Assembly: GCF_003853645.1 (NCBI RefSeq)
Contig: NZ_QTPO01000011.1
Coordinates: forward strand, 112,781-176,780
Reading direction: 5' to 3'
DNA: 64,000 bases
DNA from: Burkholderia sp. Bp9143
GTDB lineage: Bacteria; Pseudomonadota; Gammaproteobacteria; Burkholderiales; Burkholderiaceae
This document shows positions 16,686-25,274 of this stretch, in pieces. Each line of letters opens with the position of its first letter. The first letter of the stretch is position 1. The notes below the pieces were generated by a model that was given only the letters and a program-made list of their open reading frames with translations, was not told where the DNA came from and made no database searches. The translations under genes and the position numbers were made by a program.

Positions 16686-17021
16686 TTACTGGCTCAACAC
16701 CCATTGCACGAGCCGATGCGCGTCGTCGCGGGACAGCGGCCCACCGCGATCGACCGCCGACGGCATCGGCGTGTCGCCCCAGTGCACGCGGCCGCCGACG
16801 CGCAGCTTGCGTTCCAGTTCCGCGGCGGCTTTCGGATCGCCGCGGTACCGTTCCGCGATCTCGTGGAATGACGGCCCGAGGAACGTCACGTCGGGCGTAT
16901 GGCAGAACATGCAGTGCTGCGCATTGACGAGTTCGGTCGGCTCGGGCACGGTCGTTTGCGCGGCGGCCGTGCCGGCCGTCACGGCAATCACGCAGAGGGC
17001 GGCGCAACGCATGATGCTCAT
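16686..17021 (-). CDS. periplasmic class I c-type cytochrome
   Basis: 111 residues with a cleavable signal peptide (MSIMRCAALCVIAVTAGTAAAQ). The haem attachment site is CMFCH near residue 37 and the likely axial methionine is in TPMPSAVDR near residue 86, the layout of small c551/c8-type electron carriers. It should shuttle electrons in the periplasm. The ATG is preceded by GAGGAAAC. It lies 19 nt after the Acg-type gene and 22 nt before the LOG-type gene: one operon. Confidence 0.88.
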   Translation of the reverse strand: MSIMRCAALCVIAVTAGTAAAQTTVPEPTELVNAQHCMFCHTPDVTFLGPSFHEIAERYRGDPKAAAELERKLRVGGRVHWGDTPMPSAVDRGGPLSRDDAHRLVQWVLSQ

Positions 17022-17040
17022 GTTCGTTTCCTCGTCGGGA

Positions 17041-18048
17041 TCAGGAGAAGGAGATCACGTCGTCGAGCGGGCGACGCGGCGAATGCGGCGTGTGCGGACC
17101 GCGCCCGACCCGCAGCAGCAACTGCGGCTCGCCGCGCAGCCCGAGCATATGGCACAGATGGGCGCGCAGCCCGGCCGTCTCGATCGGCTGGTTCAGGTAA
17201 GACGCGGTATAACCGGCGCGCGTCGCGACGAGCAGGATCCGCTCCAGCGCCTGGCCGGTGGCGAGCCAGGCTTCGCGATCGTCGCGCACGGTCGCGATGC
17301 ACACGATCAGCGGCGATGCGCCGACGAGCTGGTGATGCAGCGCGGCCAGCCCGTTGCCGAGATCGAAGGTCCGTACCGCCATCGTCACGACCGGTGCCGC
17401 GAAGTCCAGCAGCGTCGGCACGCCGGCCGCGAATGCCGGCATGCCGTCGTCGTGCCGGCGCGGATCGATCCAGCTCGCCAGTTCGCGCCGGAAGCGCGGG
17501 TCCGCGAACTGCTGACGATCGGCCTCCGCGACCAGCTCGGCGACGCGTGCACGATGCGCGATCGAATCGACGCATGCGACGTCGGCGCCTTCCGCGACGC
17601 CGGCTGCGATCAGTTCTTGCTGGATCTCGTCCGGAACAGCCGTCGATTCGAACGGTGCGCGAGTGGTGACGCGGTCCGGAATCGCATCGAACAGCGTGCC
17701 GAGGGATGCGTCGGAATAGCCGTCGTCGCAGATCCGCACCTGCGCCAGGAGATCGGGGTCGACTTCGGAAGGAAACGTGCTGATCGTGTGCGCGAGCCCG
17801 GCATGATTGAGCGCGACACGCAGATTGAGCAACGCCGCCCCGCAACTGATGATCAGCTCGCGATCGAACGGGTCGATCACGGGCAACGCGCGAACGCGGT
17901 CGGCGCACACCGAGATCGTGGCGCCGTTGACCAGGAAGCGCCACGGCTGGGAATTGTGGCTGGACGGAGCCAGCACCGCGTAGCCCAGCAGCGACCTCAG
18001 ATCATGGTCGGGACGGGTGCTTGCGGCAAGCGGGGGAACGGATATCAT
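17041..18048 (-). CDS. Acg-type nitroreductase-fold protein
   Basis: 335 residues with an internally duplicated nitroreductase-like fold: LGYAVLAPSSHNSQPWRF near residue 20 is the FMN-site motif of the Acg family, and LATGQALERILLVATRAGY near residue 262 the helix of the second half. Acg (Rv2032) of M. tuberculosis belongs to this family, lies next to hspX in the DosR regulon, and is thought to sequester flavin rather than reduce nitro compounds. The ATG at 18048 follows TGGAGATG. It is first gene of the acg-cytochrome-LOG operon, facing box 10, shared with the divergent alcohol dehydrogenase. Confidence 0.85.
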   Translation of the reverse strand: MISVPPLAASTRPDHDLRSLLGYAVLAPSSHNSQPWRFLVNGATISVCADRVRALPVIDPFDRELIISCGAALLNLRVALNHAGLAHTISTFPSEVDPDLLAQVRICDDGYSDASLGTLFDAIPDRVTTRAPFESTAVPDEIQQELIAAGVAEGADVACVDSIAHRARVAELVAEADRQQFADPRFRRELASWIDPRRHDDGMPAFAAGVPTLLDFAAPVVTMAVRTFDLGNGLAALHHQLVGASPLIVCIATVRDDREAWLATGQALERILLVATRAGYTASYLNQPIETAGLRAHLCHMLGLRGEPQLLLRVGRGPHTPHSPRRPLDDVISFS

Positions 18049-18118
18049 CGATCATCTCCAGGTCGCCGCTCCGGCGGCGCAACGCCACTTCATCGTGTCA
18101 GCAACCGTTCGGTGGCCG

Positions 18119-18132
18119 TTGACCCACATCAA
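18119..18132. promoter_or_regulatory. FNR-like box 10 (TTGACCCACATCAA), shared by divergent genes
   Basis: Exact match, 77 nt from the Acg-type gene and 96 nt from the alcohol dehydrogenase. Hexamers at -10 spacing occur on both sides: CACGCT at 18155-18160 (+) and CACGAT, complement of 18092-18097 (-). Confidence 0.8.
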
Positions 18133-18221
18133 GCGCGAGTCATCGGGCCGAACGCACGCTGTGACTGACGCGTAGCCTTGGAAGGCAAAGCGCGCGAAGA
18201 CGATCGCGCGGGGAGGCGAGC

Positions 18222-19211
18222 ATGCTTGCGATGATGTTTGACGGCACGACACCGCATTTGCGCGAGGCGCGCGTGCCGGATCCGTCGCCCGTGGCGGGCC
18301 AGCTCCTGATCGACATCCATGCGTGCGGCGTGTGCCGGACCGATCTCCACGTCGTCGACGGCGAGCTCGCGCACCCGAAGCTGCCGCTGATTCCGGGGCA
18401 TGAGATCGTCGGAACGGTGCGCCGGCTGGGCGAAGGCGTGACGGGCTTCGCCGTCGGCGACCGGGTGGGCGTGCCCTGGCTCGGCTCGACATGCGGGCAT
18501 TGCGCGTATTGCAGAGCCGGCCGCGAAAACCTGTGCGACAGCCCGGGATTCACCGGTTATACGATCGACGGCGGCTATGCCGAGTGCGCGGTCGCCGACC
18601 ATCGGTATTGCGTGCATCTGCCGCAGCGCTATTCCGATCTGGAAGCCGCGCCGCTGCTGTGCGCCGGGCTGATCGGCTATCGAACCCTGCGCATGGCGGG
18701 CGACGCGCGCCGCGTCGGCATCTACGGTTTCGGCGCCGCGGCGCATCTCGTCGCGCAGGTCGCGCATGGCGAAGGACGCAAGGTGTTTGCGTTGACGAAG
18801 CCCGGCGATACGGTGGCGCAGCAGCTCGCGCTGTCACTGGGCGCCGCATGGGCGGGCGGCAGCGACGAAGCGCCGCCCGAGCCGCTCGATGCCGCGCTGA
18901 TTTTCGCGCCGGTGGGTGCGCTGGTGCCGGCCGCGTTGCGCGCGCTCGACAAAGGCGGGATCGTCGTGTGCGGCGGCATTCACATGAGCGACATCCCGGG
19001 CTTTCCGTACGCGTGGCTGTGGGGCGAGCGCCGCATCGCGTCGGTGGCCAACCTGACGCGTGCGGATGCGGTCGAGTTCATGCGGATCGCGGCCGCGATG
19101 CCGTTGCGGGTCGAGGCCGTGCGCTACGCGCTGGCCGATGCGAACCGCGCACTCGACGACTTGCGCGGCGGGCGCGTGTCGGGCGCCGCCGTGCTGGGCA
19201 TGCGCAGTTGA
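18222..19211 (+). CDS. zinc-dependent alcohol dehydrogenase
   Basis: 329-residue medium-chain dehydrogenase. Catalytic zinc ligands are in ACGVCRTDLH (C38 region) and GHEIVG; the structural zinc site is the four-cysteine cluster CGHCAYCRAGRENLC near residue 93; the Rossmann motif is GIYGFGAAAHL near residue 167. It resembles bacterial AdhA/AdhP-type enzymes that interconvert alcohols and aldehydes with NAD(P). In a low-oxygen locus, reoxidation of NADH by reducing aldehydes is a reasonable inference. The ATG follows GGGGAGG. Its stop is 25 nt from the convergent FNR-type gene. Confidence 0.9.
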   Translation: MLAMMFDGTTPHLREARVPDPSPVAGQLLIDIHACGVCRTDLHVVDGELAHPKLPLIPGHEIVGTVRRLGEGVTGFAVGDRVGVPWLGSTCGHCAYCRAGRENLCDSPGFTGYTIDGGYAECAVADHRYCVHLPQRYSDLEAAPLLCAGLIGYRTLRMAGDARRVGIYGFGAAAHLVAQVAHGEGRKVFALTKPGDTVAQQLALSLGAAWAGGSDEAPPEPLDAALIFAPVGALVPAALRALDKGGIVVCGGIHMSDIPGFPYAWLWGERRIASVANLTRADAVEFMRIAAAMPLRVEAVRYALADANRALDDLRGGRVSGAAVLGMRS

Positions 19212-19236
19212 TCGGCTCGACGGATGAGCGGCGCGG

Positions 19237-20010
19237 TCAGATCTGCCGCAGGCCTTCCGAATCGACGATCCGGATCTGCTTTCCCTGCGCCGCGACGAGC
19301 CCCTTGTGCTGGAACTTCGACAGCATGCGGCTGACCGTCTCGAGCTTCATCCCGAGATATTCGCCGATTTCGTCGCGCGTCATCCGCAGCACGAATTCCG
19401 CGGCCGAGTAGCCGCGCGCCTTGAAGCGTGCGGAAAGATTCAGCAGGAACGCGGCCACGCGCTGCTCGGCGGTCATCGTGCCGAGCAGCAGCATCTGCGT
19501 GGATTCGCGCACGATCTCGCCGCTCATCATCTGGTACACGTGATGCTGCAACGGCCGCACTTCGCGGCACATCTGCTCGAGCTGGCCGAACGGGATGATG
19601 CAGACCGTGCTGTCCTCGAGCGCGATCGCGTCGCCGTTGTGGTGTCCGGTGTGCACGCCGTCGAGCCCGAGCGACTCGCCGACGATCTGGAAGCCGGTGA
19701 TCTGCTCGTCGCCGTCGCGATGCATCACGATGGTCTTGAACGAGCCGGTTCTCACGGCATAGATGCTGTTGAATGCGTCGCCCGCGCGAAACAGCGTTTC
19801 GCCGCGCTTGACGTGGCGCGTCGTGCAGATCATCGCGTCGACGCGCGCGAAGTCGTCGGACGAAAGATCGGGCGGCAGGCAGACGGTACGCAATGCGCAC
19901 GTCGAACAGCGGGACGCGGCGCGCTTGGGCTGATCCGCCGGTTCGACCGGATGCAGCGGGATGAACGGGCGTAACGGCATGGTCGTCGAGACTTCGGCAC
20001 TGCTCTGCAT
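19237..20010 (-). CDS. FNR-type (Crp/Fnr family) oxygen-sensing transcription regulator
   Basis: 257 residues. Near the N-terminus is C35-x2-C38-x5-C44, and C137 lies in STVCIIPF: the same spacing and contexts as the four cysteines that hold the oxygen-labile [4Fe-4S] cluster of E. coli FNR. A cyclic-nucleotide-type beta barrel (about 55-145), dimer helix and winged helix-turn-helix follow; the recognition helix reads ETVSR (224-228), matching the FNR residues that read TTGAT. It should be active without oxygen and bind the boxes seen across this locus. The ATG at 20010 has GGAG upstream; the longer open frame to 20175 crosses promoter DNA. Its own promoter has no strict box. Confidence 0.92.
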   Translation of the reverse strand: MQSSAEVSTTMPLRPFIPLHPVEPADQPKRAASRCSTCALRTVCLPPDLSSDDFARVDAMICTTRHVKRGETLFRAGDAFNSIYAVRTGSFKTIVMHRDGDEQITGFQIVGESLGLDGVHTGHHNGDAIALEDSTVCIIPFGQLEQMCREVRPLQHHVYQMMSGEIVRESTQMLLLGTMTAEQRVAAFLLNLSARFKARGYSAAEFVLRMTRDEIGEYLGMKLETVSRMLSKFQHKGLVAAQGKQIRIVDSEGLRQI

Positions 20011-20192
20011 GATCGGCTCCAGTTCGGGGACAGCGGCGGCTCGCCGTCGGGCGGGGTCGCGCTGGCCGTTGTACCGGCGGCCTTGGTCTCTGCCGCCTTC
20101 GTGTCGGGAAAGCCTCATCGGACGCGCAGGGAGACCGATACGCCGGTCTCGACGGTGATGCTGCCCTTGCTCCACGAGGCACGCTTGTTTGC

Positions 20193-20235
20193 TTTTCTTG
20201 ATGTGCAGTATGGATGTTGCGCGACGTCAAGAAAA
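20193..20235. promoter_or_regulatory. inverted repeat TTTTCTTGATGT-N19-ACGTCAAGAAAA
   Basis: Twelve-base arms with one mismatch. Each arm contains an FNR half-site (TTGAT, GTCAA) but they are too far apart for one FNR dimer. It lies 183-225 nt upstream of the FNR-type start; a role in autoregulation or in binding another dimer is possible. Confidence 0.55.
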
Positions 20236-20256
20236 TCAGCCGGAATTGAACTTGCG

Positions 20257-20292
20257 GTAGGAGAGCGGGAAGTCTTGTAGGGGGTTTCCTAC
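20257..20292. promoter_or_regulatory. inverted repeat GTAGGA-N24-TCCTAC upstream of the FNR-type gene
   Basis: Same core and same 24-nt spacing as 15598-15633. An extra half-site forms a tighter palindrome, TGTAGG-N6-CCTACA, at 20276-20293. Candidate target of the NarL-type response regulator encoded next door. Confidence 0.5.
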
Positions 20293-20444
20293 AGGGGCGC
20301 GGCAACTTGTCGCGCTCGGCGCGGGCGTGCGTCGGATCCGGATGGCGGGCGGGCCGTCGCCGTGCCGGCGTGGCCGCCGTCACCGGTGCGTTCGGGAAAT
20401 CCGGGCGGGGGCGGGGACTCGACCGTGCCCGATGCCGCCCGCCG

Positions 20445-21092
20445 TCAGAGCTCGTCGGGGTCGTCGAACAGCTTGTGGCGCATCGCGTAGCGCACGAGCG
20501 CCGTGTCGTTCGGCATCTGCATCTTTTCGAGGATCCGCGTCTTGTAGGTGCTGACGGTCTTGACGCTCACGCAGAGCGCCTGCGCGATTTCGGAAATCGA
20601 CTCGCCGCTGGTGACGCGCCGGAACACGTCGAACTCGCGGTCGGACAGGCGCTGGTGCGGCAGGAGATCGGTCGGCTCGTTCAGGCTCTGCGCGAATTGC
20701 TCGGCCATGGTCAGGCTGACGTAGACGCCGCCGGCGGCGATCTTGGTGAGCGCCGCGACCAGTTCCGCGCTGGCGCTTTCCTTGGTCATGTACCCCGAGG
20801 CCCCCGCGCGGAATGCACGCACCGCGTACTGCTGCTCGGCATGCATCGTCAGCACGAGGATATGCAACGCCGGCTTCTCGTCCTTGATCTGCTTGATGAG
20901 TTCGACGCCGTTGCGGCCGGGCATCGACAGGTCGAGCACGAGCACGTTCGCGTCCTTGTCGCGCATGAGCGCGATCGTCGAAGTACTGTCCTGCGCTTCG
21001 CCGACGACTTCGAAGCCACTTGCGTTCTGCAGGATGTGCCGCAGGCCGTCCCGGACGAGGGCGTGGTCGTCGGCGATGAGTACCCTGATCAT
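20445..21092 (-). CDS. NarL/FixJ-family response regulator
   Basis: 215 residues. The receiver domain (1-120) has the acidic pair in LIADDHALVRDG, phospho-acceptor D54 in LVLDLSMPGRNG and the conserved lysine in GYMTKESA. The LuxR-type helix-turn-helix (about 145-210) reads LSDREFDVFRRVTSG and SEIAQALCVSVKTVSTYKTR. The ATG overlaps the histidine-kinase stop (ATGA at 21092-21089), so the two are translationally coupled. By position it probably acts on the downstream FNR-type gene or the locus; the pairing is comparable to DosS/DosR of mycobacteria. Confidence 0.92.
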   Translation of the reverse strand: MIRVLIADDHALVRDGLRHILQNASGFEVVGEAQDSTSTIALMRDKDANVLVLDLSMPGRNGVELIKQIKDEKPALHILVLTMHAEQQYAVRAFRAGASGYMTKESASAELVAALTKIAAGGVYVSLTMAEQFAQSLNEPTDLLPHQRLSDREFDVFRRVTSGESISEIAQALCVSVKTVSTYKTRILEKMQMPNDTALVRYAMRHKLFDDPDEL

Positions 21093-23089
21093 GAATGCAC
21101 ATCTCCTTGCTGGATGGCGTGAAGCGGCAGCGCCACGGTGATCGTGAATCCCGTTCCCGGCCGGTTGTCGATCGTCACCGTGCCGTCGAGCATGTGCGCG
21201 CGCTCGCGGATGCCGATCAGGCCGAACGACGGGCGGTCCTGCACATTGCCGCGGGGGTTCTCCGGCGCGCCGTGACCGTTGTCCGCGATGCGCAGCATGC
21301 AATAACCGTCTTCCATTTTCAATGCCAGCGTCACGTTCGTCGCGTCCGAGTGCCGCGCGACGTTGGTCAGCGCCTCCTGCACGATGCGGAACAGCGTGGT
21401 TGCGCCGGCGCCGGTGAACGCGGTATCGACGGGCGCGATGTCGCGGTCGACCGTGATCCGGTAGCGGCGCGTGAAATCGTTTGCAAGCCATTCGATCGCC
21501 GGGACGAGGCCCAGGTCGTCGAGCATCACCGGCCGCAGATCGGCCGCGATGCGCCGAACCGACGCAACGGTCGAATCGATCAGGTGGTGCATGCCGCCCA
21601 GTTGCTCGCGCACGCCGGTGTTGGGGGCGACGATGCCGGCGAGCCCCAGCTCGACGGCGGAGAGATCCATCTTGAGCGCGGTGAGCTGCTGGCCGAGGTC
21701 GTCGTGCAATTCGCGCGCGATCCGCGTTTTCTCTTCCTCCCGCACGTTCTGCAGGTTGGCGGACAGGTCGCGCAGTTCCTCGCGCGACTGCTTGAGCGCG
21801 TTTTCCGCCCGCACCCGCTCGGTGACGTCGCGCAGCATGACCGTGTACAGCTTGCCGGTGCCGTCGCGGATCTGCGAGATGGACGCCTCGATCGGGAACT
21901 CGGTGCCGTCGCCGCGCATGCCGAACAGCACGCGTTGCCGCCCCATCTGGCGCTCCGACACGCCGGTCACGCCGAATTGCTCGACGTGCCGCGCATGCGC
22001 GGCGCGGAAGCGCTCGGGGATGAAGCGCGACAGCGGCGCACCGACCGCCTCCATCGCGGAGACGCCGAACACCTGTTCGGCGGCCGGATTGAAGATGACG
22101 ATCGTCTGGCTTTCGTCGACGGTGATGATGGCCTCCATCGATGACCGGATGATGCCCATCATCCGGGCCTCGGTGGGGGTGGTGTCGCCCGCGTGGATAT
22201 CGGCGCGCGCGCGCTTCGCGGCGAGCTGCCGCACGAGCGTGGCCAGCGTCAGCGACAGTGCGACGCCGGCCAGCAGCACGGCCATCGCGGCGCCCGACAT
22301 GGCGGGGCGCGGCGCGGTGTAGTGCAGCGAGAGCGGCATGCCGCCGAAGGTCAGCGAATCGATTCGCCTGAACGTATCGCGTGCGCCGGAGGCGGCGTCG
22401 CCGCCGCCGAAGCCGCCTGAATAGACCGGGGCCGCCGGATCGTCGGCCACGATTTCCATGCGCAGGCGGTCGAGTACGGACGCATTGACGAGACGGTCCG
22501 GGTTCAGCGACGCGTAAACGTATCCGGTCGCGCTCGCGTGCCGTGGCCCGGACCGCGCCCCGTGTTCAGCATCCGCATAAATCGCCAGGTACAGCGTCAG
22601 TTCCGTCCGGGCGATCGACGCGTCGGTGCTGTCCTGGAACGCGTTCGCGGCCATCGCGACCCTGCCGGTTTCCACCGCCCGCTGCAGCGCGTGCCGGGTC
22701 GACTGATCGTCGATGGCGGCGCTCGGTTCGATTCTGCCGAGGCCGCGGACGGGAGATTGCAACCCGTCCAGATCGAGACTGGCGAGATAGCCGCGCCACG
22801 CAGGCCCGGATTGCGGCGGTGCCAGTGTCGCCGCGAAGCCCCGCGCGCCGCGCAATACGGCAGCGGCGCCGAGCAGGCTGCGCCGGAGGTCGGCGGTCGC
22901 GAGCGTCGCGGTTTGCTCGAACCTGGCCTGGGCGGCTTGTCGGGTCTCCTCCTGCAGTAACCGGGATGCCGCAAACGTTGCAGCCAGACCCAGCGCCAGC
23001 GTCAGCAGCGCGGCCATGGCTGCGTATCGGGCGGGCCGGATCCGGTGCGGAGCCGGCCCGGCCTCGAAGGAGGGCGCATTCACTGTCAT
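21089..23089 (-). CDS. membrane histidine kinase with CHASE-like and PAS domains
   Basis: 666 residues. A transmembrane helix at about 22-42 and another at about 265-285 enclose a 220-residue periplasmic domain that looks like a CHASE sensor. A PAS domain follows (about 305-425: SSMEAIITVDESQTIVIFNP), then a HisKA_3 dimerisation helix with phospho-acceptor H462 in ARELHDDLGQQLTALKMDL, and an HATPase domain with VQEALTNVARHSDA and IADNGHGAP. No haem-binding GAF domain of the DosS kind is seen, so the signal is unknown. It is coupled to the response regulator; upstream it faces box 11 at 173 nt, without an obvious -10 on its side. Confidence 0.9.
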   Translation of the reverse strand: MTVNAPSFEAGPAPHRIRPARYAAMAALLTLALGLAATFAASRLLQEETRQAAQARFEQTATLATADLRRSLLGAAAVLRGARGFAATLAPPQSGPAWRGYLASLDLDGLQSPVRGLGRIEPSAAIDDQSTRHALQRAVETGRVAMAANAFQDSTDASIARTELTLYLAIYADAEHGARSGPRHASATGYVYASLNPDRLVNASVLDRLRMEIVADDPAAPVYSGGFGGGDAASGARDTFRRIDSLTFGGMPLSLHYTAPRPAMSGAAMAVLLAGVALSLTLATLVRQLAAKRARADIHAGDTTPTEARMMGIIRSSMEAIITVDESQTIVIFNPAAEQVFGVSAMEAVGAPLSRFIPERFRAAHARHVEQFGVTGVSERQMGRQRVLFGMRGDGTEFPIEASISQIRDGTGKLYTVMLRDVTERVRAENALKQSREELRDLSANLQNVREEEKTRIARELHDDLGQQLTALKMDLSAVELGLAGIVAPNTGVREQLGGMHHLIDSTVASVRRIAADLRPVMLDDLGLVPAIEWLANDFTRRYRITVDRDIAPVDTAFTGAGATTLFRIVQEALTNVARHSDATNVTLALKMEDGYCMLRIADNGHGAPENPRGNVQDRPSFGLIGIRERAHMLDGTVTIDNRPGTGFTITVALPLHAIQQGDVHS

Positions 23090-23255
23090 TGCCGTTCATC
23101 CTGACGGATTTCGCCGGCGGCTGGCGGGCTGGCGGCGGGCCGGACGCGAGGCACGAAAAGCGGGGCGGGCCGGAACTGCGATGTTGCCCGGATTGTGCGC
23201 GTTTTAACGACGCTCGCCAATCGGGACCGATGCGTACGGGCGCCGCCGTGCGGGC

Positions 23256-23269
23256 TTGATCCGTGTCAA
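23256..23269 (+). promoter_or_regulatory. FNR-like box 11 (TTGATCCGTGTCAA)
   Basis: Exact match. CAGACT at 23291-23296 is at -10 spacing for the universal stress protein gene, whose ATG is 78 nt from the centre. Confidence 0.78.
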
Positions 23270-23340
23270 CGAAAAGGCGTTCGCCGGGATCAGACTGACT
23301 TGACGAACCCATCGAATCCGGATGACGGCAGGGAGGCATC

Positions 23341-23811
23341 ATGTACCAACGGATCTTCGCGGCACTCGACGGCAGCCGCGGCGCACGGCTCGCGCTCGAC
23401 GAGGCGATTTCGCTCGCCCGCGATTCGGGCAGCCTGGTCATCGCGATGTGCGTGGTATCGGATGCGCCCCGTCTGGCCGACGTCGACAGCGGCTATATCG
23501 ACCAGCGCGACCCGGCCGGACTCGACGCGGACCGGGCCGCGATCGCGGTTTCTGATGCGGAAACGGCGTTTCAGCTGTCCGGCGTGCGCGGCATCGCGCA
23601 AACGATCGACGCGTGCGGAGAGGACATTTCTGACGTGCTGGCGCGTGCCGCCGCCGAATGCAATGCGGACCTGATCGTGATGGGCACGCATGGACGTCGC
23701 GGCGTGCACCGGGCGTTGCTCGGCAGCGTCGCCGAATCGCTGGTGCGCATCGCGGACCGGCCGGTGCTGGTCGTACGGGAGGGGCCGGGCGCGTGCGCCT
23801 GCATGTTGTGA
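23341..23811 (+). CDS. universal stress protein, single domain
   Basis: 156 residues: MYQRIFAALDGSRGARLALDEAI at the start, shown here as the first strand and loop of the fold, and the ATP-binding signature in MGTHGRRGVHRALLGSVAE near residue 115. The C-terminus ends in an unusual cysteine-rich ACACML. The ATG is preceded by CAGGGAGG. Monocistronic, between box 11 and a strong intrinsic terminator. Confidence 0.9.
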   Translation: MYQRIFAALDGSRGARLALDEAISLARDSGSLVIAMCVVSDAPRLADVDSGYIDQRDPAGLDADRAAIAVSDAETAFQLSGVRGIAQTIDACGEDISDVLARAAAECNADLIVMGTHGRRGVHRALLGSVAESLVRIADRPVLVVREGPGACACML

Positions 23812-23846
23812 AGGTTGTGACGGAGGAGCGTCACAGTCACACGTAG

Positions 23847-23874
23847 CGGGCAGCCGCAGGCGGCTGCCCGTTTT
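23847..23874 (+). terminator. intrinsic terminator between convergent USP genes
   Basis: CGGGCAGCCG and CGGCTGCCCG form a perfect 10-bp stem with a 4-nt loop, followed by TTTT. Confidence 0.8.
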
Positions 23875-23881
23875 CACGCGC

Positions 23882-24715
23882 TCAGTGGGACAGCAGGACC
23901 GGCACCGTCATCGTCTCGAGGATCGTGCGCGTCGCACCGCCCAGCACGCGTTCGTGCATGCGGGCATGACTGTACAGGCCCATCACCAGCAGATCCGCAT
24001 GCAGGTCGGTCACCCGGTTCAGCAGCGTCGCGCCCACGCTCACCGACCGCGCGCGCGGCGTGGTGGAGAACGACGCGCGGATGCCGTGACGTTCGAGATA
24101 CGCGGCGACATCGACGCCCGCCGGCGTCTTGTCCGGATCGGGTTGCCCGCGGGAGACCGTCTCGACGTTGACGAAGCGCGCGCGGGCGAGCAGCGGCAGC
24201 GCATCGGCCATCACGCGCGCGGCCTCGCGTCCGCCGTCCCAGCCGATCAGCACGTTCTCGCCGATCGTTCGCACGTCGCCCGCGTAGGGCACGACGAGCG
24301 CCGGCCGTCCGCTGCCCATCACGACATCCTCGACGAAATGGCGCGCCACGTAGGTCAGGCGGTCGTCGGGGTCCTCCTGGCCGAGCACCAGCAGATCGGC
24401 GTGGCGCGCATGCAGGACCGCGGCCTCGGTCGCGTTGCCGGTCGGCGCCTGCCATTCGACGCTGCGGCCGGCGCGTTCGGCGGCGATCAGGAACCTTTCT
24501 TCCGCTTCCTTGCGCCGCTGTTCGCACAGGCGTTCATAGACGGCCAGCTTGAGTGGCTCGTCAGGCCGCCGCAACGGCTCGAAGAGATCCTGGCAGACCA
24601 CGTAGAGGCCGATCAGGTGGGCGTTCCAGCGTCCCGCGAGTTCGAGCGCGAGGTCGACGCGTGTCTTGCAGCGCTCGCTGTCGTCGAGATGGACGAGCAG
24701 GGTCTTGTAGCTCAT
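23882..24715 (-). CDS. universal stress protein, tandem domains
   Basis: 277 residues forming two UspA domains (about 1-145 and 148-277). The start MSYKTLLVHLDDSERCKTRV and the closing GGATRTILETMTVPVLLSH match its neighbour at 26493, so the two are recent paralogues. In the second domain the ATP signature reads MGLYSHARMHERVLGGATR, lacking one of the usual glycines. ATG overlaps the stop of the preceding USP gene (ATGA), so the pair is translationally coupled. Confidence 0.9.
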   Translation of the reverse strand: MSYKTLLVHLDDSERCKTRVDLALELAGRWNAHLIGLYVVCQDLFEPLRRPDEPLKLAVYERLCEQRRKEAEERFLIAAERAGRSVEWQAPTGNATEAAVLHARHADLLVLGQEDPDDRLTYVARHFVEDVVMGSGRPALVVPYAGDVRTIGENVLIGWDGGREAARVMADALPLLARARFVNVETVSRGQPDPDKTPAGVDVAAYLERHGIRASFSTTPRARSVSVGATLLNRVTDLHADLLVMGLYSHARMHERVLGGATRTILETMTVPVLLSH

Positions 24716-25215
24716 GACGGCTCCTTTTCGGTTGATGCCGCGGTGGTCTCGGCGGACGCCTTCGCTGCGCAGCTCGCCGGAATCATCAGGACCGGGCGCG
24801 AGGCAAGACGCAGCACGCGCTCGGCCACGCTGCCGAGGAAGATGCGCTGAAAGCCGCGCCGGCCGTGCGTGCCCATCACGATCAGGTCGGCGCCGATCTC
24901 GCCGGCGAGACGGACGATGCGTTGCGGGACGTCTTCACCCGTCGGCGCGACATTGGAGATCTGCGGCGTGCCGGCGACGTCGCGCGCCTTCATGCGCTTC
25001 GCCGCGTCCTCCGTGACGCGCAGCCCTTCCTCGCGGAAAGCATCGATCAGGATCGACGGATCGTATCCGTAGGTATCGTAGGCCGGCACCAGGAAATCGA
25101 CGATGTAGACGGGGGTCAGCCGTGCACCCGTCTCCGACGCGAGATCCAGCGCGGCGTCGAGTGCGCGGGACGACGTGTCGCTGCCGTCGAGCGCAACCAG
25201 AATGTTCGAGTACAT
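24712..25215 (-). CDS. universal stress protein, single domain
   Basis: 167 residues, starting MYSNILVALDGSDTSSRAL and carrying the full ATP-binding signature in VMGTHGRRGFQRIFLGSVAE near residue 127. A short Ala/Thr/Glu-rich tail follows. The ATG is preceded by AGGGAAAC. First gene of a two-gene unit with its own promoter (box 12), though it could also be read through from ackA. Confidence 0.9.
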   Translation of the reverse strand: MYSNILVALDGSDTSSRALDAALDLASETGARLTPVYIVDFLVPAYDTYGYDPSILIDAFREEGLRVTEDAAKRMKARDVAGTPQISNVAPTGEDVPQRIVRLAGEIGADLIVMGTHGRRGFQRIFLGSVAERVLRLASRPVLMIPASCAAKASAETTAASTEKEPS

Positions 25216-25274
25216 GGTGTTTCCCTAGAACGGATGTCGATGAAATCATCATCGGCGCATGTGCGCCGATCGCG

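Larger units (their letters stand above)
20011..20444. other. regulatory intergenic region upstream of the FNR-type gene
   Basis: 434 nt without a gene, between the end of the response regulator and the start of the FNR-type gene, both on the - strand. It holds two different inverted repeats (20193-20235 and 20257-20292) and is locally AT-richer than its surroundings, in keeping with a promoter. Confidence 0.7.

Noticed and set aside
23294..23310. TTGACGAACCC as an FNR half-site
   Set aside because: No matching second half; box 11 nearby is a full match.
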